From assembly GCA_910584815.1 (NCBI GenBank), contig CAJUBT010000011.1, forward strand, positions 1 to 43,110: a stretch of 43,110 nt of DNA. Reading direction: 5' to 3'. Both the position numbers and the translations under genes were made by a program. The stretch comes from an uncultured Christensenella sp. GTDB taxonomy: Bacteria; Bacillota; Clostridia; Christensenellales; UBA1242. Shown in pieces: positions 34,913 through 42,972 of this stretch (the first letter of the stretch is position 1; each line of letters begins with the position of its first letter). The notes beneath the pieces are model-generated. The model was not told the DNA's origin. It searched no databases and saw nothing but the letters and a program-made list of their open reading frames with translations.

Positions 34913-35594
34913 ATTTTTTAGAATAAAACCAAACATTGAAACAAATGCGTATAAAAATTTAACTAAAAATGATTATTATTTTGTAAGTGAAAAAACAAGA
35001 GTATTCATTATTAATAATAAAATAAAAGAATTACCAATTAATTTAGAAAAAATATGTTTAAATAATGGATGGATAATTTTATCTTACACTGAGATAAAAA
35101 AATATGGAGTATTAGATAGCAGTATTTTAAAAGATGATTGGGGCTTAACAGTTTTTTATAATGATATATATTTAATCTTATTTGATGATAAAATAAATGA
35201 AGGCGCTAAAAGATTTACTATTGCTCATGAAATAGGACATATTGTATTAAATCATAAAGATAATATAATAAGTGAAGATTTGAGAGAAACACAAGCAAGT
35301 ATGTTTGCAGCAAGACTATTAATGCCTATGTGTGTCTTATATGAATGTAAAATTAAAAGTGCCGAAGAAATACAAAAAATGTGTCTAGTTAGTTATACTT
35401 CTGCATCATATAGATTCGACAGGTTAGAACTATTAAGACAACGCAATAAATTTTACATTGATAAAAGAGAAATTTTAGTATATAAGCTATTTAAACCATT
35501 TATAAAGAAGTATAATAAGGAACATAATAAAATTTCATTATTTAAAAAATTTTATAATTGGATGATAGAAAAATATAGTAAATTAGAATTATAA
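34899..35594 (+). CDS. ImmA/IrrE-family metalloprotease without a canonical start codon
   Basis: The frame is open from 34899 to 35594 (~231 codons). The zinc-protease motif 'FTIAHEIGHIVLNH' (HEIGH) lies at ~35214-35255, with the third ligand region after 'RETQASMFAARLLMP'. Downstream of the XRE gene this fits an ImmA-type anti-repressor. No ATG, GTG or TTG lies in this frame before 35280, which is after the active site. Translation would need an ATT/ATA start, or a +1 (or -2) shift on the A9 run at the XRE stop, giving an XRE-protease fusion; otherwise the gene carries an indel. The family call is confident, the start is unresolved. Confidence 0.75.
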   Translation, partial: TKKNKFFRIKPNIETNAYKNLTKNDYYFVSEKTRVFIINNKIKELPINLEKICLNNGWIILSYTEIKKYGVLDSSILKDDWGLTVFYNDIYLILFDDKINEGAKRFTIAHEIGHIVLNHKDNIISEDLRETQASMFAARLLMPMCVLYECKIKSAEEIQKMCLVSYTSASYRFDRLELLRQRNKFYIDKREILVYKLFKPFIKKYNKEHNKISLFKKFYNWMIEKYSKLEL

Positions 35595-35628
35595 CTTTGT
35601 CTTTATTAAAGGTATGAATTCTAACATG

Positions 35629-35665
35629 AAAATAGCCAAGAGTTTTATACTCCTGGCTATTTTGT
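35629..35665. terminator. Bidirectional terminator between protease and accessory operon
   Basis: AAAATAGCCA (35629-35638) pairs with TGGCTATTTT (35654-35663), with A/T tracts on both sides. It serves both the plus-strand immunity genes and the minus-strand accessory operon. Confidence 0.85.
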
Positions 35666-35675
35666 TCATATTAAT

Positions 35676-35999
35676 TTATATTCTCATAGTATTATCAGGT
35701 ATATAAATTTTATCAGCAACCTTTATAGCGTTATATTTAACACCATTTATTTCATATTCTAAATGCTCTGGTTTTCCGTTAGCATTTGCTCTTAATAATA
35801 CATGTGAGTTATCTTCTTGTGCTTGTGATATGTTTACATCTATAAACTTTTCAGAATTTGATATTTCTAAAACTTGCAATCCTTTGTTTATTACATAAGA
35901 ACTGAATTGCCATAGTTTTTCAAACATTCCATTACAATCTAATATAAAGCAAAAATCGTGTTCTTTGCAGTATCCTGTTAATCTAAAATAATTATTCAT
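35676..35999 (-). CDS. Hypothetical accessory protein
   Basis: The 107-aa product starts after AAAAGGAGTTAAACAA. It is soluble, mixed alpha/beta, with a compact first half ('FRLTGYCKEHDFCFILDCNG') and a C-terminal beta segment. No family is recognised. It is the last gene of the minus-strand accessory operon. Confidence 0.7.
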   Translation of the reverse strand: MNNYFRLTGYCKEHDFCFILDCNGMFEKLWQFSSYVINKGLQVLEISNSEKFIDVNISQAQEDNSHVLLRANANGKPEHLEYEINGVKYNAIKVADKIYIPDNTMRI

Positions 36000-36013
36000 T
36001 TGTTTAACTCCTT

Positions 36014-36280
36014 TTATTCACAATAATCTTCTAAATCTTTTAACATTTCTAGTGGGGTAGGTTTTTCTAATGTTCCCATACAATAATCATAATCAAAGTA
36101 ATAAGCAGGACTATCAATTAATGCCTCTAAGATATGAATTGCAACATTGTATTTATCTTCATTTATATTTTTAATTGCAAAGTCTTTTAAGGTATCACTT
36201 GTTGTAATTGTATCTTTTTCATTTATTAAAATATTTATTGCTTGTTCAAAACTTAGTTTATATAATTCATTTATATTCAT
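36014..36280 (-). CDS. Hypothetical small acidic protein
   Basis: The 88-aa product starts after AAGGAGAAAAATAAAAA. It is helical and acidic ('YYFDYDYCMGTLEKPTPLEM' near the C-terminus). The acidity is reminiscent of DNA-mimic or anti-restriction proteins, but nothing specific supports that. No family is recognised. Confidence 0.65.
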   Translation of the reverse strand: MNINELYKLSFEQAINILINEKDTITTSDTLKDFAIKNINEDKYNVAIHILEALIDSPAYYFDYDYCMGTLEKPTPLEMLKDLEDYCE

Positions 36281-36295
36281 TTTTTATTTTTCTCC

Positions 36296-36451
36296 TTATA
36301 TTTCATATTCGGCAATTATATTGCCATTTTGTGTTAGTTGAGTATTCCAACCTTGTAGCCATTTAACTTCGGCATAGTTTAAAGCAGTTAAATAACTTTC
36401 AAAAATAACTGCCATTTCACATCCTTCTTTTTGACAATAAACTTTATACAT
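36296..36451 (-). CDS. 51-aa hypothetical protein
   Basis: A short frame from ATG 36451, with AAAAGGA 8 nt upstream, to TAA at 36296. The product starts MYKVYCQKEGCEMAV and ends NIIAEYEI. It fills the gap between two operon genes with normal spacing (13 and 15 nt). The start resembles that of the gene at 38749 ('YKV.Y...GC...V'), so the two may be distant paralogues. Confidence 0.6.
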   Translation of the reverse strand: MYKVYCQKEGCEMAVIFESYLTALNYAEVKWLQGWNTQLTQNGNIIAEYEI

Positions 36452-36464
36452 ATTCTTTTTCCTT

Positions 36465-37787
36465 TTAAGCAATTTTCTTTAATTTTCTATTGGCATAAGG
36501 TAGCCATTTTTTGTTTACGAATTCTAAAACTTCATTACTTGGTTTTGTATCATTGTTGCCATAACATTGAAGCACCTTGTGTTTATTTAATGAATATTCA
36601 AGTGTTACAAAAGGTTTATCTAATTCATTTCTATTGCGAATAAAAAATATCAGAGATTCCTCTCTGATAAATTTCTGGTCGTAGTTCATTCTTCCTACAC
36701 AATGATTTAGTATTTCGCCTTCTTTAATTAGGTCTTGTGGACTTGTTGCAATTATCACTGCATAATTTTCTTCTTTATTTCTTTGAAGTGAAATATACTT
36801 ATTCGCAATTTTTTCAAACTTTGTGTATAACTCTTTGCGTTCCTTTCTATCTAATTCGGCTTTCTTTGAGTGATATTGGTCTATTCGTATATTGTGCCAT
36901 TTCTTAAAATCGTGTGGATATTTATTTTTATCTATACTCATATCTATCTCTAAAAATTCACAAGCATCTAAATAATCTCTATATGAGTTTGTATCAGTTT
37001 CTTGTTTTTCTATATATTTTAAAAACTGTAAAACTTCACTTTTAGGAATAACTTTACTAATATGATTTGTATATATATAGTCTTGTAATAGTTCAGTTTT
37101 AGCAGTATCAAGTTTTCTCCCTTCAAGTAAAGGTAAGTTTTCTTTATATGATAAAAGTATTGCTTTTGCTGAAAAGTATGGCAGTGTTCCATATTCATTT
37201 CTAAGTATCTTAACATTTTGAATTAACCATTTTCTAAATACTTTATCTTTGCCAACTTTCTTTAATATTAATTTACTCGTAGCAAGATGTTGTAAACCAA
37301 TTTTAACTAAATATTCTGCTTGTGGGAATTGCTCGTAAATTCTTAAATATTTAATAACATCGCTATACCTATATTTATCTAAAGCAGAGTATTTATATTT
37401 TTCAAACTTTAAAGCATACTTTTTATTTACAATAGGTGCATAGATATTGTAATACTTATCTTCGGCTTCGCACCATTCGTTGTAATCAAATTTTGGTTTG
37501 TATTTTGCAAGTCCTTGTTCATACCAACCAACTGAATAACCAAGCATTGTGTAGTCAATATCTTTGACTAAACATTTGTCATAATTAACGCCATGTAATA
37601 TTACTTGTTTGCAAAACCATTGTTTTTGATAATGTTTACAAGCAACTGTAACTAAAACAAGTTCTTTCTTTATTTTTGTAAAATATGAATAGAAGTTAGT
37701 GCTTCCATCATAAGATTCTTTATCTCTATTTTTAATTCGTTTAATAATATAATTTGGTATAGGTTTAATATCTTTCTCTGTTATCAT
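36465..37787 (-). CDS. PcfJ-like protein
   Basis: The 440-aa product starts after AAAAGGAGTAAAACAA. The C-terminal ~100 residues match the PcfJ-like family pattern: 'IIATSPQDLIKEGEILNHCV', 'GRMNYDQKFIREES', 'LIFFIRNRNELDKPFVTLEY', 'KVLQCYGNNDTKPSNEV'. PcfJ is known from conjugative plasmids such as pCF10 and from many ICEs and prophages; its biochemistry is unclear. The upstream neighbour is PcfK-like, preserving the PcfJ/PcfK pairing. No relaxase or type IV secretion genes accompany it here. Confidence 0.8.
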   Translation of the reverse strand: MITEKDIKPIPNYIIKRIKNRDKESYDGSTNFYSYFTKIKKELVLVTVACKHYQKQWFCKQVILHGVNYDKCLVKDIDYTMLGYSVGWYEQGLAKYKPKFDYNEWCEAEDKYYNIYAPIVNKKYALKFEKYKYSALDKYRYSDVIKYLRIYEQFPQAEYLVKIGLQHLATSKLILKKVGKDKVFRKWLIQNVKILRNEYGTLPYFSAKAILLSYKENLPLLEGRKLDTAKTELLQDYIYTNHISKVIPKSEVLQFLKYIEKQETDTNSYRDYLDACEFLEIDMSIDKNKYPHDFKKWHNIRIDQYHSKKAELDRKERKELYTKFEKIANKYISLQRNKEENYAVIIATSPQDLIKEGEILNHCVGRMNYDQKFIREESLIFFIRNRNELDKPFVTLEYSLNKHKVLQCYGNNDTKPSNEVLEFVNKKWLPYANRKLKKIA

Positions 37788-37801
37788 TTGTTTTACTCCT
37801 T

Positions 37802-38476
37802 TTATCTCATTTCTAGTTCTGGCAAATAGTTCATTAGTATAAATAGTGATTTTTTATCAAAAGACTTTTCAATTTGTTCTGTAGTTAAAACTTCACCTGT
37901 TTTAGTATCGACAACAACTTTGTTATTTTCATTTTCAACAACTTGTATGTTGGGTTGTTCTGTTGCCAATTGATTTTCTTCTATTTCTACTTTTTCAGTA
38001 TCAGTAGTTTCTTCAAGTTCTTCATTTTTAATTTCAGTTTCGTTTTGTTCTTTTGTATTAGTTGAAAGCAAATCAAATAAACTTGCTTGTGTGTTTTCTT
38101 TTTTAGGTATTGGTTTCGCGATAGTAGTAGGTGTAATACTAGGTTTTAGTAACGCAGGTTTAAATTCTGTTCCATCTTGGTTATATAGAATTCCTTCAAT
38201 GCTATCTTCTTCAAAATAGTGAATAGCCCAACTAAAAACCGTTTCGTTATCTACATAAGCACCGCTTGAACCTTTTTCACTTTGTTTTCTTGCTTCTTCA
38301 GTTGCAAATCTCCAAAAGCCATCTAGGTCTTTTTTATTTATTAAAGCTTTATTATCTTTTAAAATCTCTACACCATTATTTATTTTTTCTGCTAGAACTT
38401 CACTAGCATTTTCTTCTAAATATTGTTTGATTTGTTCTTGAGCTTTATTACTTGTTTTTAAGTTTAATTTAATCAT
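37802..38476 (-). CDS. PcfK-like protein
   Basis: The 224-aa product starts after AAAGGGAGAACAA. Residues ~10-100 match the PcfK-like domain ('INKKDLDGFWRFATEEARKQ', 'SGAYVDNETVFSWAIHYFEE'). The rest is an acidic, low-complexity linker and a short helical tail ('SLFILMNYLPELE'). PcfK-like proteins occur next to PcfJ in plasmids and integrated elements and are thought to act with replication or DNA processing. Confidence 0.8.
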   Translation of the reverse strand: MIKLNLKTSNKAQEQIKQYLEENASEVLAEKINNGVEILKDNKALINKKDLDGFWRFATEEARKQSEKGSSGAYVDNETVFSWAIHYFEEDSIEGILYNQDGTEFKPALLKPSITPTTIAKPIPKKENTQASLFDLLSTNTKEQNETEIKNEELEETTDTEKVEIEENQLATEQPNIQVVENENNKVVVDTKTGEVLTTEQIEKSFDKKSLFILMNYLPELEMR

Positions 38477-38512
38477 TTGTTCTCCCTTTATTAAAATTAA
38501 AAAGAGGTCATC

Positions 38513-38749
38513 CTAAAAAGGACAACCTCTCCATAATAATTTATGTTCTATTAAGTTTTTAACAGGAATTATTTTCCAAGTTGGATTATTTAATAATCTG
38601 TTTGTATTTCTCTCATATGCTGGATTTTTTTCATAGTATCTAAGTTCCATTTCTGCTAACATTAAACTATCAGTTACTATGTATCTAACCATTTTCTTGC
38701 AACCTTTTTCAATGTAGCAAACTTTATAACTATATATTTTTTCTTTCAT
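38513..38749 (-). CDS. Hypothetical small protein
   Basis: The 78-aa product starts inside the end of the preceding gene (20-bp overlap), so it is translationally coupled. It is basic and soluble, ending 'NLIEHKLLWRGCPF'. The N-terminus 'YSYKVCYIEKGC' is similar to that of the 51-aa gene at 36451. No family is recognised. Confidence 0.6.
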   Translation of the reverse strand: MKEKIYSYKVCYIEKGCKKMVRYIVTDSLMLAEMELRYYEKNPAYERNTNRLLNNPTWKIIPVKNLIEHKLLWRGCPF

Positions 38750-39119
38750 ATTTTAACTCTTTTTTAAGTTCTTTTGTGCAATCATTTACTATTTCAATAA
38801 CTGAGTTATAATCATACCAAAAAGAATATTCTTCTGGATGTCTATAATCTTTCCAGCAATTAAGGAAGTAAGTTAATATGTTATTTTTATAATTAATAAT
38901 TACATTTATTAAACTTTTTTTAATAGGAAATTCACTCGCTTTAAGGTCATAGGTTAATGCTTCTAAATAAAAATTAATTGCTTCATAAAAGTTAATTATT
39001 ATTGCTATATCATAACAGTATTTTATTAAATCATTTTTATTTAAATTCTTTAAGTTATCTATGCAGTTGTTATAATCTTTTTGTAACTTTTCATTTAGTT
39101 TCTTTTGTAATTCGTTCAT
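38730..39119 (-). CDS. Hypothetical helical protein
   Basis: The 129-aa product starts after GGAGGAAACAAGAA. It is almost entirely alpha-helical, Asn/Lys/Tyr-rich, without membrane segments. It overlaps both neighbours (20 bp downstream, 29 bp upstream), as in tightly packed phage operons. No family is recognised. Confidence 0.65.
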   Translation of the reverse strand: MNELQKKLNEKLQKDYNNCIDNLKNLNKNDLIKYCYDIAIIINFYEAINFYLEALTYDLKASEFPIKKSLINVIINYKNNILTYFLNCWKDYRHPEEYSFWYDYNSVIEIVNDCTKELKKELKYERKNI

Positions 39120-39378
39120 TTCTTGTTTCCTCCAAGTGTTTATGCCATTCTAAATAACTTTTGTAATTAGTTTTTTTAAAAAGCATTTTGTTTACTTCAT
39201 TTAATATTTGTTCTTGTGTTTTGCCAATGCAGGCAAGTGTTATTAAGTTAGTATTAGAATTAAAAATCCGTCCAAAAGCATAATCGCAAATTGAACGGAT
39301 ATTTTTATCATTGTTACCTATAAAATTTAAACAATAAATAGCAGTTAATATTTCTTGTATTTCTTTTGTGTTTCGCAT
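39091..39378 (-). CDS. Hypothetical small helical protein
   Basis: I choose ATG 39378, 7 nt after AGGAGG, which overlaps the end of the upstream gene; the longer frame from 39447 starts inside that gene without a ribosome binding site. The 95-aa product is helical ('EIQEILTAIYCLNFIGNND', 'QILNEVNKMLFKKTN') with a charged tail. No family is recognised. Confidence 0.65.
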   Translation of the reverse strand: MRNTKEIQEILTAIYCLNFIGNNDKNIRSICDYAFGRIFNSNTNLITLACIGKTQEQILNEVNKMLFKKTNYKSYLEWHKHLEETRNERITKETK

Positions 39379-39379
39379 T

Positions 39380-39955
39380 TTATGCCTCCTGAAAGTAATA
39401 GTCAACTTGTTCATATTCTTGTAAATTAAAGTCTTTTTTCTTTTCAAGTGAAATTGTATTCCAAGCCCAAGAGCCTATTAAGTTCTCATTAATACCGTGA
39501 TAATCGCCACCACCTAAACCATTTCCTATTGCAGTGAGTAAAGATAGTGGGTGTAAACACCAACCATCTTCATCATTGTTACTTATATATTGTTTTAGGT
39601 CTATGTATATCTTTTTTGTATGATTAACTAAAAGGTATTTGTTATAATCAAATTTACTAAAAGAAACAGTTTTAGATTTAAGTTCTTTATATGTTTTATT
39701 AAAAATCATATTTAGTGTTTCAAAACTAATATTATTTGGTATTTCATTTTCTTCTAATTCATTTGCATAATCTCCGACCCAAGCAATATTTATTGGATTG
39801 TTAATTAAGGTATTGCAAAAACTATCCATAAATGAATTTCTAATCCAACTATGTTCTGTTAATTTTGCAAACATGTATTTATTATCTACTGAACGGTCAT
39901 ATTTAAAATAATTTTCATCTTTATCTTTAATTAAGATATTGTAATATTGTCCCAT
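39380..39955 (-). CDS. Hypothetical phage/plasmid-type protein
   Basis: The 191-aa product begins MGQYYNILIKDKDE and ends with a conserved-looking 'GNGLGGGDYHGINENLIGSW'. Proteins with this opening and Gly-rich end are familiar as hypothetical proteins of phages and mobile elements, but I cannot give a function. It abuts the upstream gene by one base. Confidence 0.7.
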   Translation of the reverse strand: MGQYYNILIKDKDENYFKYDRSVDNKYMFAKLTEHSWIRNSFMDSFCNTLINNPINIAWVGDYANELEENEIPNNISFETLNMIFNKTYKELKSKTVSFSKFDYNKYLLVNHTKKIYIDLKQYISNNDEDGWCLHPLSLLTAIGNGLGGGDYHGINENLIGSWAWNTISLEKKKDFNLQEYEQVDYYFQEA

Positions 39956-39956
39956 A

Positions 39957-40898
39957 TTAAATTTTCTCCTTTAATGTTTCTAAAACTTGTTTTGTGGCAT
40001 AGATACCATTGTCAGTTAATTGTCTTTGCCAAGCACTATTTTTAGGAGACCATTTGAAGCCATTACTTTTTAATATAGTCCTAATTTCTTCGCTTGGTAT
40101 GTTATCAAATATGAGGCGTATTCTCATATCAGTTGCATCTTCTACAACTTTTAATCCTTCTATTTGAATATATTTGTTTGTATTTTGATTTTCAGCTCGC
40201 TCTTTTAATCTTGTGATATCATCAACTCGTTCCTTTAATCTTTTTATCTCAGCAAGATTATTTGTTAGTGCGTATGTAGGAAATGGAGAATCATACCAAG
40301 TTACATAACTCATATCAGTTTTAACTTTTTCTATTTCTTGTTCATTTAATAGTTCACAACCATCAAGAGTTTTATATTTTCTGTAATAAGCATTAACTTC
40401 TTTCATAACTTTTTGCATTTCTTCTAAGTCTGCTATTTTAGTTTTAAGTTTTTCTACTGCTAGGGTATTATCGCTATATATTGTTTTGTTAGAAATGAGA
40501 TTTCTTATCTTTTTAAAATAATAGTTGTCTTCATTAAATAAATCTCCATATTCTTTCCAGAAGTTTTCTCTAGCATTATTTTGTTTTTCTTTTTTTCTTA
40601 CATTAAATTTAGCCGGACCTGCTATCATTATACTTGGCATTTTACATTCAATACTGTTGTGTTTGTTTATTGCAAATGCTAATTTTTTAGTGTATTTATC
40701 TTTGTAATATTCAATTAAATTTAAAACTTCTTCGTTTATATTTTGAGGATATTTGTTAATAAGTTCATTAACATTATTTTCAAAACTAATTAAATAACTG
40801 TTATATTCATTTGTTGCTGAGTTTTCTTTATAATCACTAAAACTATTCATTTCTTTTGCACTCTTTGCAATTTCTTCGTTTATTTCATATTTATTCAT
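39957..40898 (-). CDS. Large polyvalent-type protein with C-terminal 'GFKWSPKNSAWQRQ' domain
   Basis: The 313-aa product starts after AAAAGGAATTAAACAA. It has helical N-terminal and central coiled-coil parts (~150-240). Its C-terminal ~60 residues ('RIRLIFDNIPSEEIRTILKS', 'NGFKWSPKNSAWQRQLTDNG') match a small domain common at the ends of large proteins injected or transferred by plasmids, ICEs and phages. The segment 'GPAKFNVRKKEKQNNARENF' also recurs in such proteins. A role protecting or processing incoming DNA is a guess from the family context. Confidence 0.7.
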   Translation of the reverse strand: MNKYEINEEIAKSAKEMNSFSDYKENSATNEYNSYLISFENNVNELINKYPQNINEEVLNLIEYYKDKYTKKLAFAINKHNSIECKMPSIMIAGPAKFNVRKKEKQNNARENFWKEYGDLFNEDNYYFKKIRNLISNKTIYSDNTLAVEKLKTKIADLEEMQKVMKEVNAYYRKYKTLDGCELLNEQEIEKVKTDMSYVTWYDSPFPTYALTNNLAEIKRLKERVDDITRLKERAENQNTNKYIQIEGLKVVEDATDMRIRLIFDNIPSEEIRTILKSNGFKWSPKNSAWQRQLTDNGIYATKQVLETLKEKI

Positions 40899-40912
40899 TT
40901 GTTTAATTCCTT

Positions 40913-41146
40913 TTATATTTTTTCAAATTCGTTTATTTTAATTTTTTCTTTTGTTGGTCCATAATAAAAAAACAAGTTGCAATTATCTCCGTGTAAGTCG
41001 TATTCAATTACGCTTATTTTTCCACGATTACTAACTGCAACTTGTATTAGTTTTTTATCTAAATCAATGTAAACTATATTGAAAGTGATAAATTCTTCAC
41101 CATCAAAATAGTCATATTGTTTTAAATAATATTTTGGTAATTTCAT
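40913..41146 (-). CDS. Hypothetical small beta-rich protein
   Basis: The 77-aa product starts after AAAAGGACAAAAGAAAA. Alternating beta strands ('EEFITFNIVYIDLDKKLIQV') are followed by 'LHGDNCNLFFYYGPTKEK'. It is soluble, and no family is recognised. It is the second gene of the accessory operon. Confidence 0.65.
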   Translation of the reverse strand: MKLPKYYLKQYDYFDGEEFITFNIVYIDLDKKLIQVAVSNRGKISVIEYDLHGDNCNLFFYYGPTKEKIKINEFEKI

Positions 41147-41165
41147 TTTTTCTTTTGTCCTTTTA

Positions 41166-41450
41166 TTACAAAATTTTAAACCATAGAGAATAACTTGTTT
41201 CTACTTCGAGTTCTACTAATTGACCTTTGCCATTTTCAAACTCAATTTCTTCTATTTGAGTAAAGTTACCTTTAAACTCATTAGAAGTGTTTAATGTTCT
41301 ATGGCAATATCTTATACAATCTTCATAAATGCGATTGCCATAGTAAAGGTTCTCATTATCAATTTCTGCAAATCCCGTAAATCTTTGAGAACCTTTTTTA
41401 GTAAATTTAATTAAACTAAATTTAACTTTTTTTCTTTCTTCTTTATTCAT
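41166..41450 (-). CDS. Hypothetical small protein, first gene of accessory operon
   Basis: The 94-aa product starts after GGAGGTAAAAACAA. It is basic at the N-terminus (NKEERKKVKFSLIKFTKKGS) and beta-rich later. It lies directly downstream of the giant inverted repeat at 41473-41748, which must contain or regulate the operon promoter. No family is recognised. Confidence 0.65.
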   Translation of the reverse strand: MNKEERKKVKFSLIKFTKKGSQRFTGFAEIDNENLYYGNRIYEDCIRYCHRTLNTSNEFKGNFTQIEEIEFENGKGQLVELEVETSYSLWFKIL

Positions 41451-41472
41451 TTGTTTTTACCTCCTATTTAGA

Positions 41473-41748
41473 TTTGCCTTATGGCATACCAAAAAAGAAG
41501 CATAGTTTGTCTTTATTCTAAAATTGCAAATAGAAGCAAAAGCAAACCGTTATTAAAAGTGAAAAGTAAGTAAGCAAAAAAATATTGTCTTTAAAATATT
41601 TAAAAGAAAGTGTAAAGTAAGATAGAATAACAAAAAAGCCAAGTATTGCTACTTGACTTTAAAAAACATATTAAATTGTTTAAGCGATATTTTTTAAGTT
41701 TGCTTATGCTACCAAACTATGCTAAAAAAGGGTATGCCATAAGGCAAA
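41473..41748. repeat. Giant nested inverted repeat (~276 nt)
   Basis: The outer arms are 18 bp and perfect: TTTGCCTTATGGCATACC (41473-41490) and its complement (41731-41748). A second perfect 11-bp pair is AGCATAGTTTG (41499-41509) / CAAACTATGCT (41713-41723), then weaker AAGCAAA...ATAT pairing and an apical CAAGTA-TTGC-TACTTG hairpin (41640-41655). The region 41451-41876 has no gene. It looks like a structured RNA, an origin or a transfer/packaging site. Confidence 0.75.
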
Positions 41749-41819
41749 TATAAATAGAATTATAATATTAAATAATATTGTTACAAGACCATTAAGCAAT
41801 TAATAAAAATAAACAATTA

Positions 41820-41848
41820 TTGACAATGCATTATAAAATCAATATAAT
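41820..41848 (+). promoter_or_regulatory. Consensus sigma-A promoter of the attR-proximal gene
   Basis: TTGACA (41820-41825), exactly 17 bp, TATAAT (41843-41848). It predicts strong constitutive transcription of the next gene, independent of the phage switch. Confidence 0.85.
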
Positions 41849-41876
41849 GTTGCTGACTTTACTGAGGAGATAAGTG

Positions 41877-42887
41877 ATGAAGTATAAAAATATAATTTAT
41901 AATATTGTAGGATGTGTTTTCCTTGTAATAGCAGGAATTTTATTTGGTAATTTTATATTTAATAAAGCTTTCTATCTAAATTCTGGTGAAAGTAGTAACC
42001 TATTTAATTTTTTTGGAAGCCTTGTTGGGTCAATAATCTCATTGGGGGTATCACTTTATATATTTCATAGAACTATGAATGAAAATAATAAGCAACACAT
42101 TAACGCAATAAATGAACAAAGTGCTATTCAAGTAGAAAACAGTTTGAGGGAAAAGTATAGCAATGAAAAGAAAATTCTAAACGAATCTTATTGCTCTTTA
42201 GAACAATATATTTATACTTCTATGAATTTTTGTATTGATGAAAATAATTATTCGGATATCATAACAAAGTTAAATGATAATTATTCTAACTATAAAAAAT
42301 GTGTAAATACTATTTTAATAGAAATGAATATCCTTTCACTAAATGAATTATGTATAGGTTGCACTCTATGTGAAAATAGGTTATATGGAGATTTAGTTCG
42401 AGAATTGAAGCAAATACAACTTATTTTAAAACAAATTGATGATTATACACAGAAGATTAATTATAAACAAAACATTATATTTAATTTAGCATCAGACTAT
42501 CAAAGAAAATGTAAAGACGAAAATTTGATGAATAACATTATTAATAATTTGAAGACTCAACAATCTTTAATAAAAAATTCTCAAGGGACAGAAGATAATG
42601 TTTTAGCTCAAAATATAGTGTCTTATATTAATGAAATTGAAAAATTAAGGTTAGAAAAGAAAGATATTATTCAAAAGATTAGTGTTGAAAGAAGATATAT
42701 TGATAATAAATTAAATAAATTAGATAAATTAAAACTAGATTATTTTAGTGAAATTAAAAAATATTTAGAATTAACTTCAGGTTATATTAAAAATGAAATT
42801 AAGTTTGTTCGTAAAAATGGAAGAATGAATAATAATTATTGTAAGAAATTAGATATAACTGAAAGTGAAACGAAAGATTCTAAATAG
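41877..42887 (+). CDS. Membrane-anchored coiled-coil protein (cargo; defence-like)
   Basis: I place the start at ATG 41877, 7 nt after GAGGAG; the GTG at 41874 is too close. The 336-aa product has two N-terminal transmembrane helices (~8-28, ~42-62) and long coiled coils (~75-110, ~170-300), with a 'CIGCTLCENR' cysteine cluster in between. It is expressed alone from a perfect promoter, next to attR, outside the phage modules. This arrangement and topology recall membrane-bound phage-exclusion or abortive-infection proteins, but no family signature is seen, so the function is unknown. Confidence 0.7.
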   Translation: MKYKNIIYNIVGCVFLVIAGILFGNFIFNKAFYLNSGESSNLFNFFGSLVGSIISLGVSLYIFHRTMNENNKQHINAINEQSAIQVENSLREKYSNEKKILNESYCSLEQYIYTSMNFCIDENNYSDIITKLNDNYSNYKKCVNTILIEMNILSLNELCIGCTLCENRLYGDLVRELKQIQLILKQIDDYTQKINYKQNIIFNLASDYQRKCKDENLMNNIINNLKTQQSLIKNSQGTEDNVLAQNIVSYINEIEKLRLEKKDIIQKISVERRYIDNKLNKLDKLKLDYFSEIKKYLELTSGYIKNEIKFVRKNGRMNNNYCKKLDITESETKDSK

Positions 42888-42953
42888 TAGAGAATAGTCT
42901 AAGTTAGTAATTGTTTAGTTGTATATAATTCAAAAGGACAGCAATATGTAAAA

Positions 42954-42972
42954 AAGGCTGTAAAAGGCTGTA
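42954..42972 (+). repeat. Right arm-type integrase sites
   Basis: Two AAGGCTGTA copies (42954 and 42964) at the same 10-bp spacing as the triplet at the left end. The stretch 42888-43067 has no gene. Confidence 0.75.

Noticed and set aside
36465..38476. A conjugative element (ICE) based on PcfJ/PcfK
   Set aside because: No relaxase, coupling protein, VirB4-like ATPase or other T4SS gene is seen anywhere in the element.
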